NCBI GenBank assembly: GCA_016758965.1
Contig: JAEPRB010000027.1
Location: 1-64,000 of the forward strand
DNA from: Circinella minor
Taxonomy: Eukaryota; Mucoromycota; Mucoromycetes; Mucorales; Lichtheimiaceae
Direction: 5' to 3'
DNA length: 64,000 nucleotides
Shown one piece after another: positions 36,824 through 50,474 of this stretch. A program made the position numbers and the translations under genes. Below the pieces are notes generated by a model. It was given only the letters and a program-made list of their open reading frames with translations, made no database searches and was not told the DNA's origin. The stretch's first letter is position 1. Each line of letters begins with the position of its first letter.

Positions 36824-39197
36824 TTGTATTTTTTTAACCAAAGAAGAATGTGGATATAGCTGTATCAACGCGTGATATAACTGTATCCTTATTAAATCTG
36901 TTGCAGGGAAAGGAAATTATAAGACCATTATGGTACATAAGAATGTCAATTGCTTACAATCTTACTATTATTTTCTAAAATGCAATGGTGGATCTAGGAG
37001 AATGCGAATGTTTTAGCACGGTATATGTGTACGTGCCATAGAGAATAATATTATGGGCTATATATCTGTGCTAACACTGATGCTGATGCTTATGATCTTT
37101 ATTGAAAACTCGATCTTCTTTTACTAACAACATAATAGGTACCAATTTACAATATAGTGTACGTATGATATCATCAAAGTGTCACGCTTACTAATATACA
37201 GTATTAGAATGACGCAGGTGCATAAGAACATTTTGCCGGAACAAAAAAGAAAGTATCGTTATACATTTATCAAAGACTCACACTGTCCGCTTTTTACGGG
37301 CTTTAATGCCTGAAATGTATTCTTATATTAAAAAACCTTACTTTGTTGTTCCACATGGACAGAGAGACGATGCGAAATATGGCTAGTGTATTTTTTTTCC
37401 TAAATGAAAAAAAATTAGGTCCATAAAGCATTATAATCCACCTATAGTTTAGCTCAAAAAAAATTAAAAACGTGCTTTTGATCCGGACGTGGACCCGTTC
37501 ATTCTGTGTGCAAATAATGCATTATCATTTGTTCTCCGATAAGAAAAAAAGGTACAGTTTCAGCGGGAATATGACTCGTTCCCAAAAAACATTTATACTA
37601 CACTTATAATAAAGATTGAAAATGCTTATCATCATATTCAATCCGGGTAGTGCACACTATTGAATGAATGCTACCGTAATTGGATCACAATACTAGAAAA
37701 AAAAATTGAAAGAGTAATAAGACCATTTATCCTTAATAAAATAACTTTTTTTTTTTGCTTGCATATGCCAGACTGCAATAAAACTTTAGAAAAGTCAATA
37801 TAAATTTCTTCACACAGTAAATTATTTACAAGTCAACTATGCAATCAAAAAACGCGAAGCTCTCACGCACATTAATAAAAGAGAGACTCTTTCTTAATGA
37901 AGCGATAAATTTATTCATCGTACCATTATTTTATCAGCTGAAACAGAAACAGCTTTTGTTCTAAAATAAAAAAATATTCATCAGAAAACGAAAAGGAAAA
38001 AATAAAGAATATGCTTATCTTTTTCTTTTCGTTTTTATAATATACAAAACGTGTTCTATCCTAATTATGTTTGAACAATATAAAGAGTAAAAAATGGATA
38101 GAAGAAAGAGAGGTCGTAGTTATAGTAATTGTTTCCACGGAAATGTAATAAATGGCAAAATTTATTTTTTTCGGGATAAGCAAAAAATTAAATGAATTTG
38201 ATTTACCAAGGTAGCACGTTATATAAAACTGCATATTAATTGTTTAAATGAGTAACAAATTTATTAAACCAAATGACCTTCATAATACTCTCATTAAACA
38301 CAAATGATTATTTTTCTGTTCTTCCCCCTATGATATTTGATAAACGGGAGACCAGGAGGGAAAGAGGGGTGGATTAAATCTTGTTTGCAGACGGATAAAT
38401 TACATAATGTAATTAAGCAAAACTTGGAGTATATAAAAATACTTTATCAAAAACGACCATAACGATTTGGAACGAGGTAAGACAAAGAAGTTAAATAGCA
38501 AAATAGAAGGTGAAGAAGTAAAGGAAAGGTTACCCAAAAGAAAAGGCCCATGAGGCTGCTTCCATTTTATTTTGAACATTTTACTTTATTTTAAGCCAAT
38601 CAAAGTAAACAACTTCCCAATTTTTTTTGTTGTAACACCAAAAGTTCTCCGCTTCATGGCACTTTTTTAAGCTCATGCTTGTATCCCACGACAATTTTTT
38701 TCCTGTGCAACTTGGTCAATGATTTGTTTTATATTAAACGTGCTAAACGACACGATTATACACTCAACATAAATATGTTATGTTGTTTTTTTATAGACTA
38801 AAAATCATTTTAGCTCTGCATAAAAGTTGTACGGATCCAATTGTTAATACCAATGCATGATATAAATAAAATGACAGGTTAGAAGAAAATACACAATAAA
38901 ACGTACTTTATCAGAAAAAATAAGTTTCTACCCTCTCACTCCTCTTTATTTCTTATACATATATAACGATAATAACCTTCCTCCCAATCAACTCTCTCTG
39001 CTTTTATTTTACTTAGGGTTACTAGAACGTGATATTACACTTTTTTGTTCATACTTCCCCGACCCCGAAGATGTAATCCGCCCTGTGTCACTTAGTTGAT
39101 TTTGTTTAGTAGAACATACACATAGCCTATTAATAAACTTTTTTTTTCAGTAAGACAAAAAAGATAGCACTTCTCCCATTCCCTCCCTCTTTTCTCA

Positions 39198-39205
39198 TAT
39201 AAAAA
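39198..39205 (+). promoter_or_regulatory. TATA box of the small GPI-anchored protein gene
   Basis: TATAAAAA lies 149 bp upstream of the ATG at 39354 and is followed by a CT-rich tract (TTCTTTTCCTTTCTCTCTCT) just before the start, the usual layout of a highly expressed fungal gene. Confidence 0.6.
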
Positions 39206-39353
39206 CCACTCATCAACCCCAATTGTCAATTCCTTTTTTTTCTTCACCTTTTAACTCAAACACACTCTTTTCTTTTCCTTTCTCTCTCTCTCGCTATATC
39301 GAGTCTCCTCTTTTCTTGAACGCCATTCCATTCGTTATTAAACAATCACAACA

Positions 39354-40525
39354 ATGAAGTCTATCTTTTTGTCAACCCTTGCCATTATTGCTTCTGCTAC
39401 CTATGCAGCTGCTGAAATTAAAGTATGTATAGTCTTTTGTAAAAATATTTTTACAGAGAGAAAATACATAAAAACAATTCTAGAATAGTATGCTAAATTA
39501 TTCTTATTCTTTTCAATTCGAAATATAATAGGTCATCACTCCTTGGGCCAATACCGTTTGGGTAATTATAACAATAATATCTTCTATTCTCCTGATTTGT
39601 TTCCCCCCTTTTTATTAAAAGCTACACTGTATAATATTATACAATATTAGTACTCGTAAAGGAGAAGAAAAACAAATCTCCATAAAATATGGATCATTAA
39701 TCCAGAAATTATATTGTTTTTTTATATTTTATAGACATCTGGTGGAACTGGTAATATCACTTGGACCGCCGACTCAGCTGATGCCTCTAAGGACTGCCAT
39801 ATTCAAATGATGAACGGCAATGCTACAAACTCCAAGTAAGAAGAAAAAAGATATCAATTTATATTGTGTTTGAGTTATGAGATAAGGAGAAGGAGGGAAA
39901 GAAAGTTGTAAAATTGAGATTATGTATAAAATATATTTCATATACACTCAGCTGACTTGAAATGAATAAATAAATAGCATGGTCGCTTACGTTACTGCCC
40001 CTGATACACCTATCAAGTGTTCTGCTGAAAAGTATGAGGTAAGGCGTCGTTAATATAAAATCTTTAGACCTTATAGAAACAGGAATAATAACTAGTTTTT
40101 GTTTTAATAGATTCGACCATTGAACGATTTTAAGGCTGGCGACTATTGGATCCGTATTGGTCAAACTGATGATACCAAGTCATGGGGTTACTCTGGTGTC
40201 TTTAAGTTCAAGGGCGAGGGTACTGCTAAACCCTTCCATTTGGCTTGTAAGTTATTGTAGTGTTTTTCTCTTTCTCTGTTATTTCACAAGTTTTAGTTAA
40301 ACTAACATTACCTTTTTATTTATTTATTTTTTAGCCAACCCTGCCGCTGCTGCCGCTGCTACTTCAGGTTCCTCTGCTAGTGGAAAGGCATCATCTTCAT
40401 CATCCGCCACTCAGGCTGCTCAATCCAACGATGAAAGTGCTGCTATGCAACTCAATGTCCAAGGCAAGGCCTTGGCTGCTGTTGCAGGTGGCGCTGTTGC
40501 TGCTGCCATCGCATTGGCCATGTAA
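39354..40525 (+). CDS. Secreted GPI-anchored Ser/Thr-rich protein with Kre9/Knh1-type N-terminal domain
   Basis: Cell-wall/plasma-membrane surface protein. Six exons (39354-39422, 39532-39561, 39735-39835, 39978-40038, 40111-40246, 40335-40525) in phase give 195 aa; exon 2 is a 30-nt microexon. The signal peptide is MKSIFLSTLAIIASATYAAA (about residues 1-20). The KNH-like domain (about 22-130) shows ITPWANTVWTSGGTGNITW, then DDTKSWGYSGVFKF. A low-complexity Ala/Ser stretch (about 130-170) and a final hydrophobic tail with small residues upstream (AVAGGAVAAAIALAM) form a GPI-attachment signal. This domain family is linked to beta-1,6-glucan assembly and cell-wall structure in fungi. Six exons for such a small protein is unusual but every junction is canonical. 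Confidence 0.9.
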
Positions 40526-43500
40526 AATAATTAGTTAATTCAACTAAAAACTTCTCTTTTTCATTTCATATACAAGTGCAAAAAGAAAAAGGAATCACAT
40601 GTTACAAAAAAGACTGGCTTCATTTTGTCTCTTTTCATTCATTTCATTTACAAATACTATCCCGCTGTTCCCCATCTATTTTTTTTTTTTAATTTATTTA
40701 TATTAATTGTTTATATATATAAATTATTTATTTCTCTTTCTTTTATTCTTTTATAATATAATAATTTGCTATTAATTTATTTTTTTGTTTTGTTATCATC
40801 ATCTCTTTACATATTATCGTCATCATGCATGCTCTATTAAAATTTTATTTAGACATACATAAAAAAAATACATCAAAAAGATAAAAATAATAATATATTT
40901 AGACACATGTCAACTTTATTTTCTATTTGTTTGTTTGTAGATATATTTTGTTCTGCAAATTATTTTTTTTGTTTGTCCTTTTTAGATTTCTATGGATCAA
41001 TAAGAGAAATAAGCAAAAATCATTATAGCAATATAAATTTCACAAACACTACAACAGAAAGACGTGAAAACCCCATGATTAACGTATGGAGCTCAAACAA
41101 TAAATAAGTTTACCATATATAACCTAACCAAATAAATATTATATGCAGCACACACTTGATGTTTTGAATAGAATACTAAACTGGCATGGCCTTCATGTGA
41201 GTTATCATTATTATTACAACTAAGCTTTACGTTTTTAAAGTTATTTCTTTTGCATTAATGATATTAACACTGTTCAACAACAAGCTGGGTTAATAATTGG
41301 TATCTGGTTTAATTTATCCCACTTTCTTTTTTACCTGGTAATTTTAAGCCATAAATGTAAAACGATATTTTTCAATTCAATCTACATTTATTATTTATTT
41401 TGACATCAAAATTGATTTACGTTATGTACTATAAAATGCCTCTGTTACAGTCACTATATATACAATTATGCATTGAAATACATAGTTCAACAAATTGAAA
41501 AAAAAAAAAAATTCTTGGAGTGTTAGACATAGGAAAGACATGCACCATAGCCAAATTTAAATTTCGTTTCGATTTACAGTGTATATATAATATATTTATA
41601 CGTACACTGGAAGAATAAAAAAATACTATTTACTAGTATTAAATAAAAAACAGAAAATTCTCTCAAATTTTTTATATATATGTAATATGTAAGTATCACT
41701 GTTACTTTGACTTTCTCCTATGAATTTTACATCTAAAAATAGAAAAAGTCATGCAGATATTCGATGAGAATATGAAAGTATAACTACTTTTATGTTATGC
41801 AATTTACTTTTTACATATGTATGTATGCAGTACGTATCTAATCCTGAGAGTAAGAGTAAGAAAAAAACCGAGCCTTTAAATGCTGAATATGTGTACTTCG
41901 CAGTATGTATTAACGAGCAATAAGGGAATACGGACGATTAATGTACTTCATACACTGCTAGTCGTAGATACACTTGACCCACGAGCATATTTCATAGAAG
42001 TTAATATTAATACATATACTAGGACTGTACCTATTCTATTATATTGTGTCAAGAAGTATAGTAGACTAAAAAAAGAATAATATATTGTCAACTTTATACT
42101 ATACCATAATGCTTATTAAAGATAATAGATATTATTTTATAAGGTCAATGGTAACGTTCCCTGGAATAAACAACATTTTTATTTATATTTTTACAAATGG
42201 TCACAAAACATTTTCTATCACACAACATCCCCCAATGTTTTTCCTAATCTGGGGCGCCGTACAATAAAACAACTAAAATAATGTACTACATTCAAAAAAA
42301 ATTACAGTACGTATTTAATTTTTTTTACATTTGTATACGTATGCTAGCATTTTACTTACTGTATTATTATTAATTCATCACATTTGAAGAAATAAGGAGA
42401 GAGATATCTTAATAATCAAATACGAAAGATTACTCCTTGTTTGCTATTTAAGCGAAATATGAAATGGGAGTATATTCATTTTAGTAGAATGGAATGAAGA
42501 TATTACTCTTGGCGTAATGTAATATGAACGCCTTTTTCTTGTCCGAACAGTTAAGTGAGGTTTCCGAAGACCGACATAATGCATGCATGCAGTAATGTGA
42601 TCGGCTCGGTATTTTGTGAGCATAAATTTGTTATTTTATTTATTATTATGGTGATGGATTCCATCGACACAACAAAACAGCAAAAATAATAATAACAAAG
42701 AAAGTGGTTTATTTCCGCGCGCCAATTAGATGGGGCAAGCGGGGATGGGGCGAAAATTTATAATAATATAGAATCTTGGTGAAAAAAAAAACATAATGTT
42801 TGTGTGTAATCCTTGCTAATCAAACAATTATTCATAGAGCAAAAAAGAAAACATTTTATTATGATAGAATAATATTTTCTAAACAAAGAACTAAAAAAAA
42901 TGATACGAAATTCTGAGAGAGAGAAAAGGATGTCTGTTCACTTTTTATTTTTCTTGAGTAACAATATATTGAACCAAAAATAAGATGATCCGAGCGCGCC
43001 GCGTAACACAGCTTGATACACTAGACACCACAATCAAGATCCATTAATAAATTATTCTTTATTGTCGATGATTTACAATAATACTGTGTTATTTAATGGA
43101 TTAGAAGAAGTGGTATATAACTATTACACAGTTATAAATGCACGTATTTTGTTTTATAATGCAATAGTTTAGACATGATCAACACACATAGAAGAACATG
43201 CATAATATAATATATCTATACATTCTTTTTGCCACCCATTTAGTAAGCTGTAGTGTCTAATGTATAAAATAAACTGTTGTATGTGCATGTATGCTAATGT
43301 ACTTTTGATGTCTGGTGGTGTGATTTTATCCACGTGTGATAACAGCAAAGTCGCATATTATTCTATTTTCAGGAGAAAGCGAAAGAAAGGGTTACAGTGA
43401 TGATCTTTCAATTAAAATTATTTTTACACACGATACAATTATTGTTGTTGTAGTACACATAACACATCATAATAGAAAAAATGATAAAGCATTATGTTTC

Positions 43501-44620
43501 TCCGTGGTCTAAAAGGTATCCCGGATTTACTTGATAGTTTTGCTATGATCATGTGTACTAAAATGTATAATAACCAAAAAGAAATTAATGCGGATCAGGG
43601 TCTCTTGTTTATTGTTTATATCGTATCGTTTTTTTGTTTATTATTTTATAGTTCATACTTTTGTCTCAGCTGAAACTTATAAAAAAAAAGGAGGAGGGGA
43701 ATAGTATAAAGACCTGTACAACTTGCAGCAATCAAGTTAAGTCTGAATGATTGGCAATAGTACTTCAAAATGAGTGAGACAAAATGAATTATAAAGCAAT
43801 TGCCCAAAGGTGTATTTCTGCACTCCGTGTTTTTTATTTCTTCTCCCCCTCCCCTTGAAAATCTAGTATTCTACCGTTGAAATAACACCAGCAACAAACT
43901 TTTTTATAACGTTTCAATTTATTTCTTCAAAAAAGCCATCCATCCTTTTTTTTATTTTTCTTTCTCTTTTATTCTCTTCTTTATTTTTATTTTTTATTTT
44001 GCTTCTCTCTTTCTTTTACACACACAACAAAACAAAATAACTATTTCCAACCAATTCAAATTTCCTTTTACTTCCTTTACCACCAAGTCATCATTAACAA
44101 GTGAATTATAACTTATAGCTATAATCTGAGCTCATTTCATATAAGAGATAATATTCTTTTTTAAGAAAAGGTAAAAAATAAATCATCAGTACTCGTGGGG
44201 AGTTATATAATGATAATCTCTATTTAAAACTTGTTTCGATGAGGAATCCATCTAAAATTCTTTATCGAACGTATAAAAGAACAAAATAAAAATTAGATAT
44301 AAAATATGAATACTAAATTATATTCTTTATTTTTCCCTCCTCTTTAGTAGTATAACTTTAAAAAATAAGGAACCTTCCCCTGGCCTGTTTAGCATTACTT
44401 TTTTTTTTTTAGTCTACCCCCAAATTTAGTTATTTTTTTCAAGCAAATCGTTTCCTCTTTTTTTTTCTTTCTTTCTTCCCCTTTTTTTCGTTGCAAAAGA
44501 AAGAAAAGAAAACCCCTTTCCTTCAAAAGAAGAAGTACTTTGCCGTCGTTCTTTGTCGTCTATTCGTCGTATTATTTTACTAACGTATACAACAACAACC
44601 TCCTTATTGTACAATTCAGT
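40526..44620. other. Large AT-rich intergenic region, no gene seen
   Basis: 4.1 kb without a supportable gene; the few ORFs of 60-70 codons are isolated and of random composition. The right end (43920-44620) is the pyrimidine-rich promoter of the kinase gene, including CT-rich tracts at 43945-44030 and 44440-44480. Confidence 0.55.
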
Positions 44621-45661
44621 ATGACGATCAAGAGCATTACGCAGTCATTTAAACGGGGGATTCATCGACGATCGTCTGTTATGATGAAAAAAGAATCCTC
44701 CACTAAAACAGCAACTACAATGTCGGCCAATAATAATCCAAAAAAGTATGGGGCTCTATCATCTCAACAGCAACGTAAATCATCATCAGCAGATCATAAG
44801 AACAGTAACAATAATAACAATACAACTGCAACATCATCTAACAATTCATCCACAGTATCAGCAGTTGGTAACCAGGATACATCGTTACATGGTATTGGAC
44901 CTTATAGATTTATTGGTTCCCTTGGTAGCGGTAAATTTAGTCGAGTTATGCTTGCTAAACATTTAGAAACGGATAAGCAAGTGGCCATCAAGGTAAGATC
45001 TCCACACGTTTGAATTAAAGGGAGAGTAAAGAAAACAAAATATAAAAAAAAAAATGGGGAATAAGGGCTGTTTATAAAATATAAGAAGAAAGGAACAAGG
45101 GAAAACCTATGTTGGAATACAGAGTGAAGGGCTTGTATGACTAGAAATTTCAACTCCTTCAAGGGAACAGATCGAACTTATAATCCTTTACCCTCCATTT
45201 ATCTTTTTTTATTATAATGTAAATAATATGTACGTTCTATAGATCATTGACAAACAAGCACATGATTATCGAGTTATGTCGCGTTTAGTCCGGGAAATCA
45301 ACTTGATGGAAATGCTTAAGCATGATAACATTGTTAAATTATTCGAAACTTATGAAACCTGTGACTCCTTATTTTTGATCATGGAATATATACCTGGAAT
45401 GAATTTGGATGAGTATTTACATAAAAATGGTGGTCATTTAACAGAAGATCAAGCACGGTTATTTTTTCGCCAAATTGTATCTGCCGTTTATTTTTGCCAT
45501 AACCGTTGGGTTGTTCATCGTGATCTCAAAACACCCAATATCTTGGTTACACCTAATGGCGTTATCAAACTAGCGGATTTTGGTTTAGGGAATCGATTTG
45601 GTTTACAACGTTTAAAGACTATTTGTGGTAAGTTATTAATAAAAATAATACGCCTTTTTTA

Positions 45662-45696
<35 letters not shown>

Positions 45697-47787
45697 CAGT
45701 TACTCGCCCCCTATATTTCTTCTTACTCCTTTTATCTTTGTAGAAAAAAAATATAATAACAAAAATATATACTATATTAGGTTCAATGCTTTATTATAGT
45801 CCCGAAATTATTACAGGACAAAAATATTTTGGTCCTGAAGTAGATTGCTGGTGTTTAGGTATCGCATTGTTTCGAATGACAGCTGGTTTTGAACCATTTT
45901 CTCATGCTCATAGTAAGTAGAATATATATATATATATATGGTGTTATGTAAAAATTAATAATAATAAAATGACTTAATTAAAAATGGACTTTTTCATTCT
46001 TAAAAATAATTTTAGCTGTAGGAGAACTTAAAAAAGATGTATGTAGTTGTAATTTTCCAATGCCAAGTCATCTTAGTCCAGAATTACAGACAACTATTCT
46101 TAAATGTTTACAAACAGATCGGCGTAAACGTATGACTGTTCGACAAGCTTTAAAAGATGATCCATGGTTGACCAAATTTGGTGAATTGCCTTGTCCATTT
46201 TCCAATGTACCAAAAACAGCCTATGATGAAATTGTTGGAGGCGATGATATGGCTAATAGTGACAGTGCAGATCGTGCGGAACGTGAACGGCGCGCAAGGC
46301 GTCAATTTATGCAAGATTTAGAGCGTGATAGAAATTTAACCAGTCAAGTTAAACATACCATCATTTATCATCCTATCAATCCATCGACCTATTTTACAAC
46401 ACATCTTCAATCTTCCCAGCAGCAGCAAACAGCAGGAAATAATAATGATACTAACAATAGCACTAATGTTAATAATACAATTTCGTCTACAAAGTCATCT
46501 TCATCAGCAAATTCTTCAACAAGTCAGCAGAATCATCATCACCATCGTCATCATCATCACCATCATCACCATCATCATCATAAATTACATCAACAGCATC
46601 ATTACCATTATCGCCATGAAAATATTGAAGTACTTCGATCAGAATTATTACAATCAATTCGGTCAAGAACACGTAAACTTGGTATGCGATCAGCTGAAAG
46701 CTTGTCGATCCGATCACCAGTACAAGCACTTACAATAAGACTGAAACCAAACATGAATCAGATGCAACAACAACAACAACACCACCATGATGATGATGAA
46801 AAATCAACACCAAATTCCGCATCATTTAAATTTTCTCAAGTAATGCAACGATTAACTAAAGACCAAGTATATTATTATCATTTGGATCGACCTATCTCTC
46901 ATCCACCCTCATTATCATCCTCATCGAGCACTTCTGTTTCATCTTTATCTACAGTTGAATCACCTACGACTCCTGAACCATCTAATACTACTCATCTTCA
47001 CGTTCAACCTCCTATTCATCCCAGTACAAGTATCACCACTAGCACAAATACATCAAAAAATAACAAGCAGGACCAACAGCAAAGAGCAGTGACTAGTACG
47101 GAACGTGATGTCATGACACTTCTGAAACTTACTTGCCAGCTAATGGGTATAACGTATCAACAAGAAAGTAACTCACATTTGACATGCGTATTAACTTTAC
47201 GTGATGCATCGAAAATTAATAATAAAAACGAACCTCCCAAATACCATCAAGAACAAGGTCCACCTTCGTCTTCCAATAATCATAAAGGAGGTGTTAGTAG
47301 AAGAAATAGTGGAAACAGTACAGCTAGTTCCACCAAAACAGCAACCACTACTACGGGTCGAATGAGCAGTAATGGTGAAGAACTTGTCTTGGGAGCGGAA
47401 CATCAATCAACATCACCTAATCGACTGCGACGGTTATCATTACCTTTATTATCTCATTTGACTTCTTCCATGACAACATCCTTTTTTGGTCGAACAAAAC
47501 AACGACATTCCATGGACCAAGAACAACGAAGACTTTCAGTCATTAATAATGATACGGTAACTAATCCATGTACCCCAGATACTATGGTTACAGCAAGAAA
47601 CAAGAAAAAAGATGGTGTTGCTATATTTACCATTGATGTTACCATTTCCAAAAGACAATTAGTAGCGATTCGATTTTCAAAACAACAAGGGTCCACTACT
47701 GTATTTAAGATGGCAGGTGGCTGGATCACAGGTGTAATGGGGCTCGGTGTTATCAATAACCGTAGTAATAACAATCAATCATCATAA
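44621..47787 (+). CDS. KIN1/MARK-like Ser/Thr protein kinase with C-terminal KA1-like region
   Basis: Phosphorylates Ser/Thr residues using ATP; relatives act in polarity, secretion or stress signalling. Four exons (44621-44992, 45243-45627, 45781-45912, 46016-47787), all in phase, give 886 aa. A Ser/Asn-rich, basic leader of about 90 residues precedes the kinase domain (about 93-350): glycine loop GSLGSGKFSRV, VAIK lysine, REINLMEML helix C Glu, catalytic VVHRDLKTPN, metal-binding ADFGLGN, then MLYYSPEI in place of the usual Y.APE, WCLGIALF, and a C-lobe ending QALKDDPWL. A long low-complexity region follows with a His-rich block (46530-46600) and poly-Gln. The last about 160 residues resemble a KA1 membrane-binding domain: DVMTLLKLTCQLMGITY and, near the end, FTIDVTISKRQLVAIRFSKQ. 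AMPK/SNF1 is less likely because there is no UBA-like segment after the kinase. Confidence 0.88.
46536..46585 (+). repeat. Poly-His coding tract in kinase gene
   Basis: CAT/CAC repeats encode about 18 His residues interrupted by Arg, followed by further His-rich text. Both codons are mixed, so it is an older tract than a pure trinucleotide run. Confidence 0.85.
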
Positions 47788-48695
47788 TAATCATTAGACT
47801 TTTTCTTTATTTATTTAATTTATCATTATCCTTTTACCATTACTACCCTTATTATTTTAGTTTTGTTTATTTTAGTATTTGATTTTTTGATTTTTTGTTG
47901 TTGTTGTTGTAAAACTATACTATTATTATTTATCACCCTTTCTTTATTTCCCTTCTTTTAGTTTTATTTTTTTTTATTTTTTTTTTTGTTCTCAACCTGT
48001 GACAATGAAGTTGTGTATTTAAATTAAGCAAAAAAAAAAGTTATTTTCATCTTTTCTTTTTTTATATATGAGTCACATGAAATCTAATATATACCCAATT
48101 AAGCGAAAAAAAAAAACCGAAATCATTGCCATCAATAATTCGTTTCGGTGTTGTCTCGGGAGTTCCCAGAACAATTTGTTTATATATATATTCCCATTAT
48201 ATTGCGGCTGTGTATTTGTTAATGATGCTATCGTTTATCTTTTTTATTTTTAAAATAGAAATATATATATATATGTATAAAAAAAGATTATCGTGTGACC
48301 TAGAAAGAAACACAGGAGGAGAATAAATAGAATATTGTAGACGAAAAGAAAAAAATTGTCCGTTTCGTTTTAAAATATGAATTCTTCTTTTTTTTTTTTT
48401 TTTTAGTGTAAAAAGAATAAGAAAAAAAAAACTATACAAAAAGAGAAAATAAAAAAAAAAATAACAAAAAATAAAAGAAAACGTTGTATGATAGGGAATA
48501 TAATAATAGTGTAATAAGTTGTTTTGTAATATAAATGAAAAAAAAAACCATTGAATGTAATAATAATAATAATAGTAATAATGTAGAAAAAAAAAGGGCG
48601 CGTTATAATTTTTTTTTTCTGAGAGACAAAAAAAAAAAAAAAGAGGGCAATTTTTTTTATATACGTTTCACCCCACTAAATTTTTTTTAATTGTA
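47788..48695. other. Convergent intergenic region, no gene seen
   Basis: Shared 3' region of the kinase (plus) and the small unknown gene (minus). T/A homopolymers and (GTT)n are visible. Confidence 0.6.
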
Positions 48696-49424
48696 CTAAA
48701 CAGGTAAAGCAGACATGGGGACAAGAAAACTACTACTATTATTATCATCATCTGAGGTTTTACTTCGATGATTTGTTGATAATTTTGTAAAAAAAAGCGG
48801 ACCTGCGCAAATACTTGTATCAACAGATAATTTAGGACGATCTTGTTTTGTTACTGATCTTACAGTACTAGCAATTGTAGTAGGAGGTGTACATAATGAA
48901 GTAACATCATTATCATTAGGTGTATCGGGACTTGGTTCGGTGCTTGTAGCACTATCTTGATCATCATCATTATGAACAAATGAAAAAAGTGGAATATTAA
49001 CCGATAATTTGGGTTTTGTCGTACTTAATGTTGTTAAAGTAGGTTGTTGATAAATTTGTGACGGTACAGAAGGTGTATCCATAAGTGGAATATTAGATGT
49101 AATAGTAGTAGTAGTAGATGATGGTGACGTTGATAAGGGTAATGATGATTGAATAGGTGCATTAAACTTGTATAAAACCGCATGGTCAAATAGTCCACCT
49201 CGATCATATTCATCCGCGGAATATGTATATTGAATGGTTGGATATTCCATAAATCGTACATTCTTCTTTTGTTGAGTTGGTGATGATTTTGATACCGAAG
49301 TAGACGATGACAAGATACATGACGCTATACGTTTACGTTTCATGCCACGTTGTTCACTATTATTATTATTACTATCATTGTAATTACTAGTAGTATTATT
49401 ATACATCGATGTTGTTGAATCCAT
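48696..49424 (-). CDS. Small protein with VRF / YSADEYDR motif, function unknown
   Basis: Single exon, 242 aa, mostly disordered (Ser/Thr/Asn rich). The only conserved-looking core is residues about 52-80: KKNVRFMEYPTIQYTYSAD then EYDRGGLFDHAVLYKF. KxVRF is the shape of a protein phosphatase 1 docking motif (RVxF), and a 'T..YTYSADEYDR' core is seen in short uncharacterised fungal proteins (recollection). A basic MKRKRI at about 29-34 could be a nuclear signal. Further isolated conserved islands (TKPKLSVNIPLFSFV, DRPKLSVDTSICAGPLFF) look like short linear motifs with a repeated PKLSV. A regulatory docking protein is plausible; a phosphatase role is inference. The ATG at 49424 is the first in frame. 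Confidence 0.75.
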   Translation of the reverse strand: MDSTTSMYNNTTSNYNDSNNNNSEQRGMKRKRIASCILSSSTSVSKSSPTQQKKNVRFMEYPTIQYTYSADEYDRGGLFDHAVLYKFNAPIQSSLPLSTSPSSTTTTITSNIPLMDTPSVPSQIYQQPTLTTLSTTKPKLSVNIPLFSFVHNDDDQDSATSTEPSPDTPNDNDVTSLCTPPTTIASTVRSVTKQDRPKLSVDTSICAGPLFFTKLSTNHRSKTSDDDNNSSSFLVPMSALPV

Positions 49425-50474
49425 TATATAAAAAGGGAAATGATTAAATATGAATGAAGTTATTGTTGTTTATCGTTTCTTGGTATAAAATAAAAAAGAA
49501 AAGGTTGTTAACAAAAAAAAAAAGGAGAAAAGAAGAAGGAAACGATAAATTGTTGTTCAAATGTAATGTTTATAAAAATAAAAATAAGGGAGAAATAAAA
49601 TAAACTCTCTTTGTTGTGATTATTATTTGTTTAAAAGAAAACAAAAGAGGGGGAGGGAAGAGGAAGAATGTATTTTATAGAAATGTAATTGTAGGAGAGA
49701 GTGAGAAAAAAAAAGTTAGGAGGGGCAAAACAAAAAAAAAAAAAAAAAGGATTTATAAAAAGGAAGGGAATGGAGGCAAAAATATAATTGTAATAAAAAA
49801 GAAGATGAAAAGAAAGGAAGAAGAAAAAGTTTTTTTTTAAAGTTGCTTGTAAAAGTCCTTTTTTTTAGGGGAAATGATTGTTATATGATTGTTATATATA
49901 AAAAGATTTCTTTATTATTACTTGAAATGAATTGGAAGATCATTCTGTCTCTCTCTGGGTAAAAATAGCAAATGAGCTCATGGCATAAAAATAGCAGGAT
50001 TAGATTAATGTTACACAATGCATATTTCAACCCGAAATCTTTTGATTCCCAATTTTTTTTTAATCATTGGAAAAAAAAAACAAACGAAAAACTTTATTTT
50101 AATTATAGATAAAAATAAATTTATAATCTCACATATATAATATAATAAATATATAAAAAAAAAAGTATGGAATTATTTATTAAGAATAAAGTAATTGACA
50201 CTAATAATAAGTTTTCTTAAGCAGGGAGGAAAAAAGATCGCCACTACAGGATTTTTCTTAATGATTGGCGGGGCTTTTTTTTCTCGTTGGGGGACTTTTT
50301 TGGTTGACCGCTTGTAATTTTAGGTTGATGGCAGAGCAACCAATTTCATGCCGGCTAGAAACTATTATTCTAGCAGCATAGAAGGTAGTTTCACTCTTAT
50401 AAGCAAATTCAAAAGCACAGAACTTTTAAGAAAAGTACATAATAACAATATACATCAGATTCTTTGGTAATACA
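49425..50474. other. Upstream region of the VRF-motif gene, including copy 1 of a duplicated segment
   Basis: A/G-rich leader and promoter of the minus-strand gene, then the ~400-bp segment (49848-50246) that recurs at 53288. No gene seen. Confidence 0.55.
49848..50246. repeat. Duplicated segment, copy 1
   Basis: Direct repeat of 53288-53724: same order of TGTAAAAGTCC, AGGGGAAATGATTG, GCAAATGAGCTCATGGC, TAAAAATAGCAGGATTAG and GCAGGGAGGAAAAAAGATCG. Differences are mainly indels in homopolymers. No inverted ends. Confidence 0.88.

Larger units (their letters stand above)
35949..39353. other. Large AT-rich intergenic region, no gene seen
   Basis: 3.4 kb without protein-like ORF on either strand. 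It contains an interleaved inverted-repeat structure at 36747-36823 and, at its right end, the promoter of the small GPI protein gene. Short coding-like scraps near 37300-37380 are too brief to support. Confidence 0.55.

Noticed and set aside
41880..42267. Two consecutive 60-66 codon ORFs
   Set aside because: Isolated, AT-driven, without splice-consistent partners or recognisable motifs.
46445..46738. Ile/Thr-rich and Asp-rich ORFs overlapping the kinase gene
   Set aside because: Shadows of the His/Asn-rich coding tract of the kinase in other frames.
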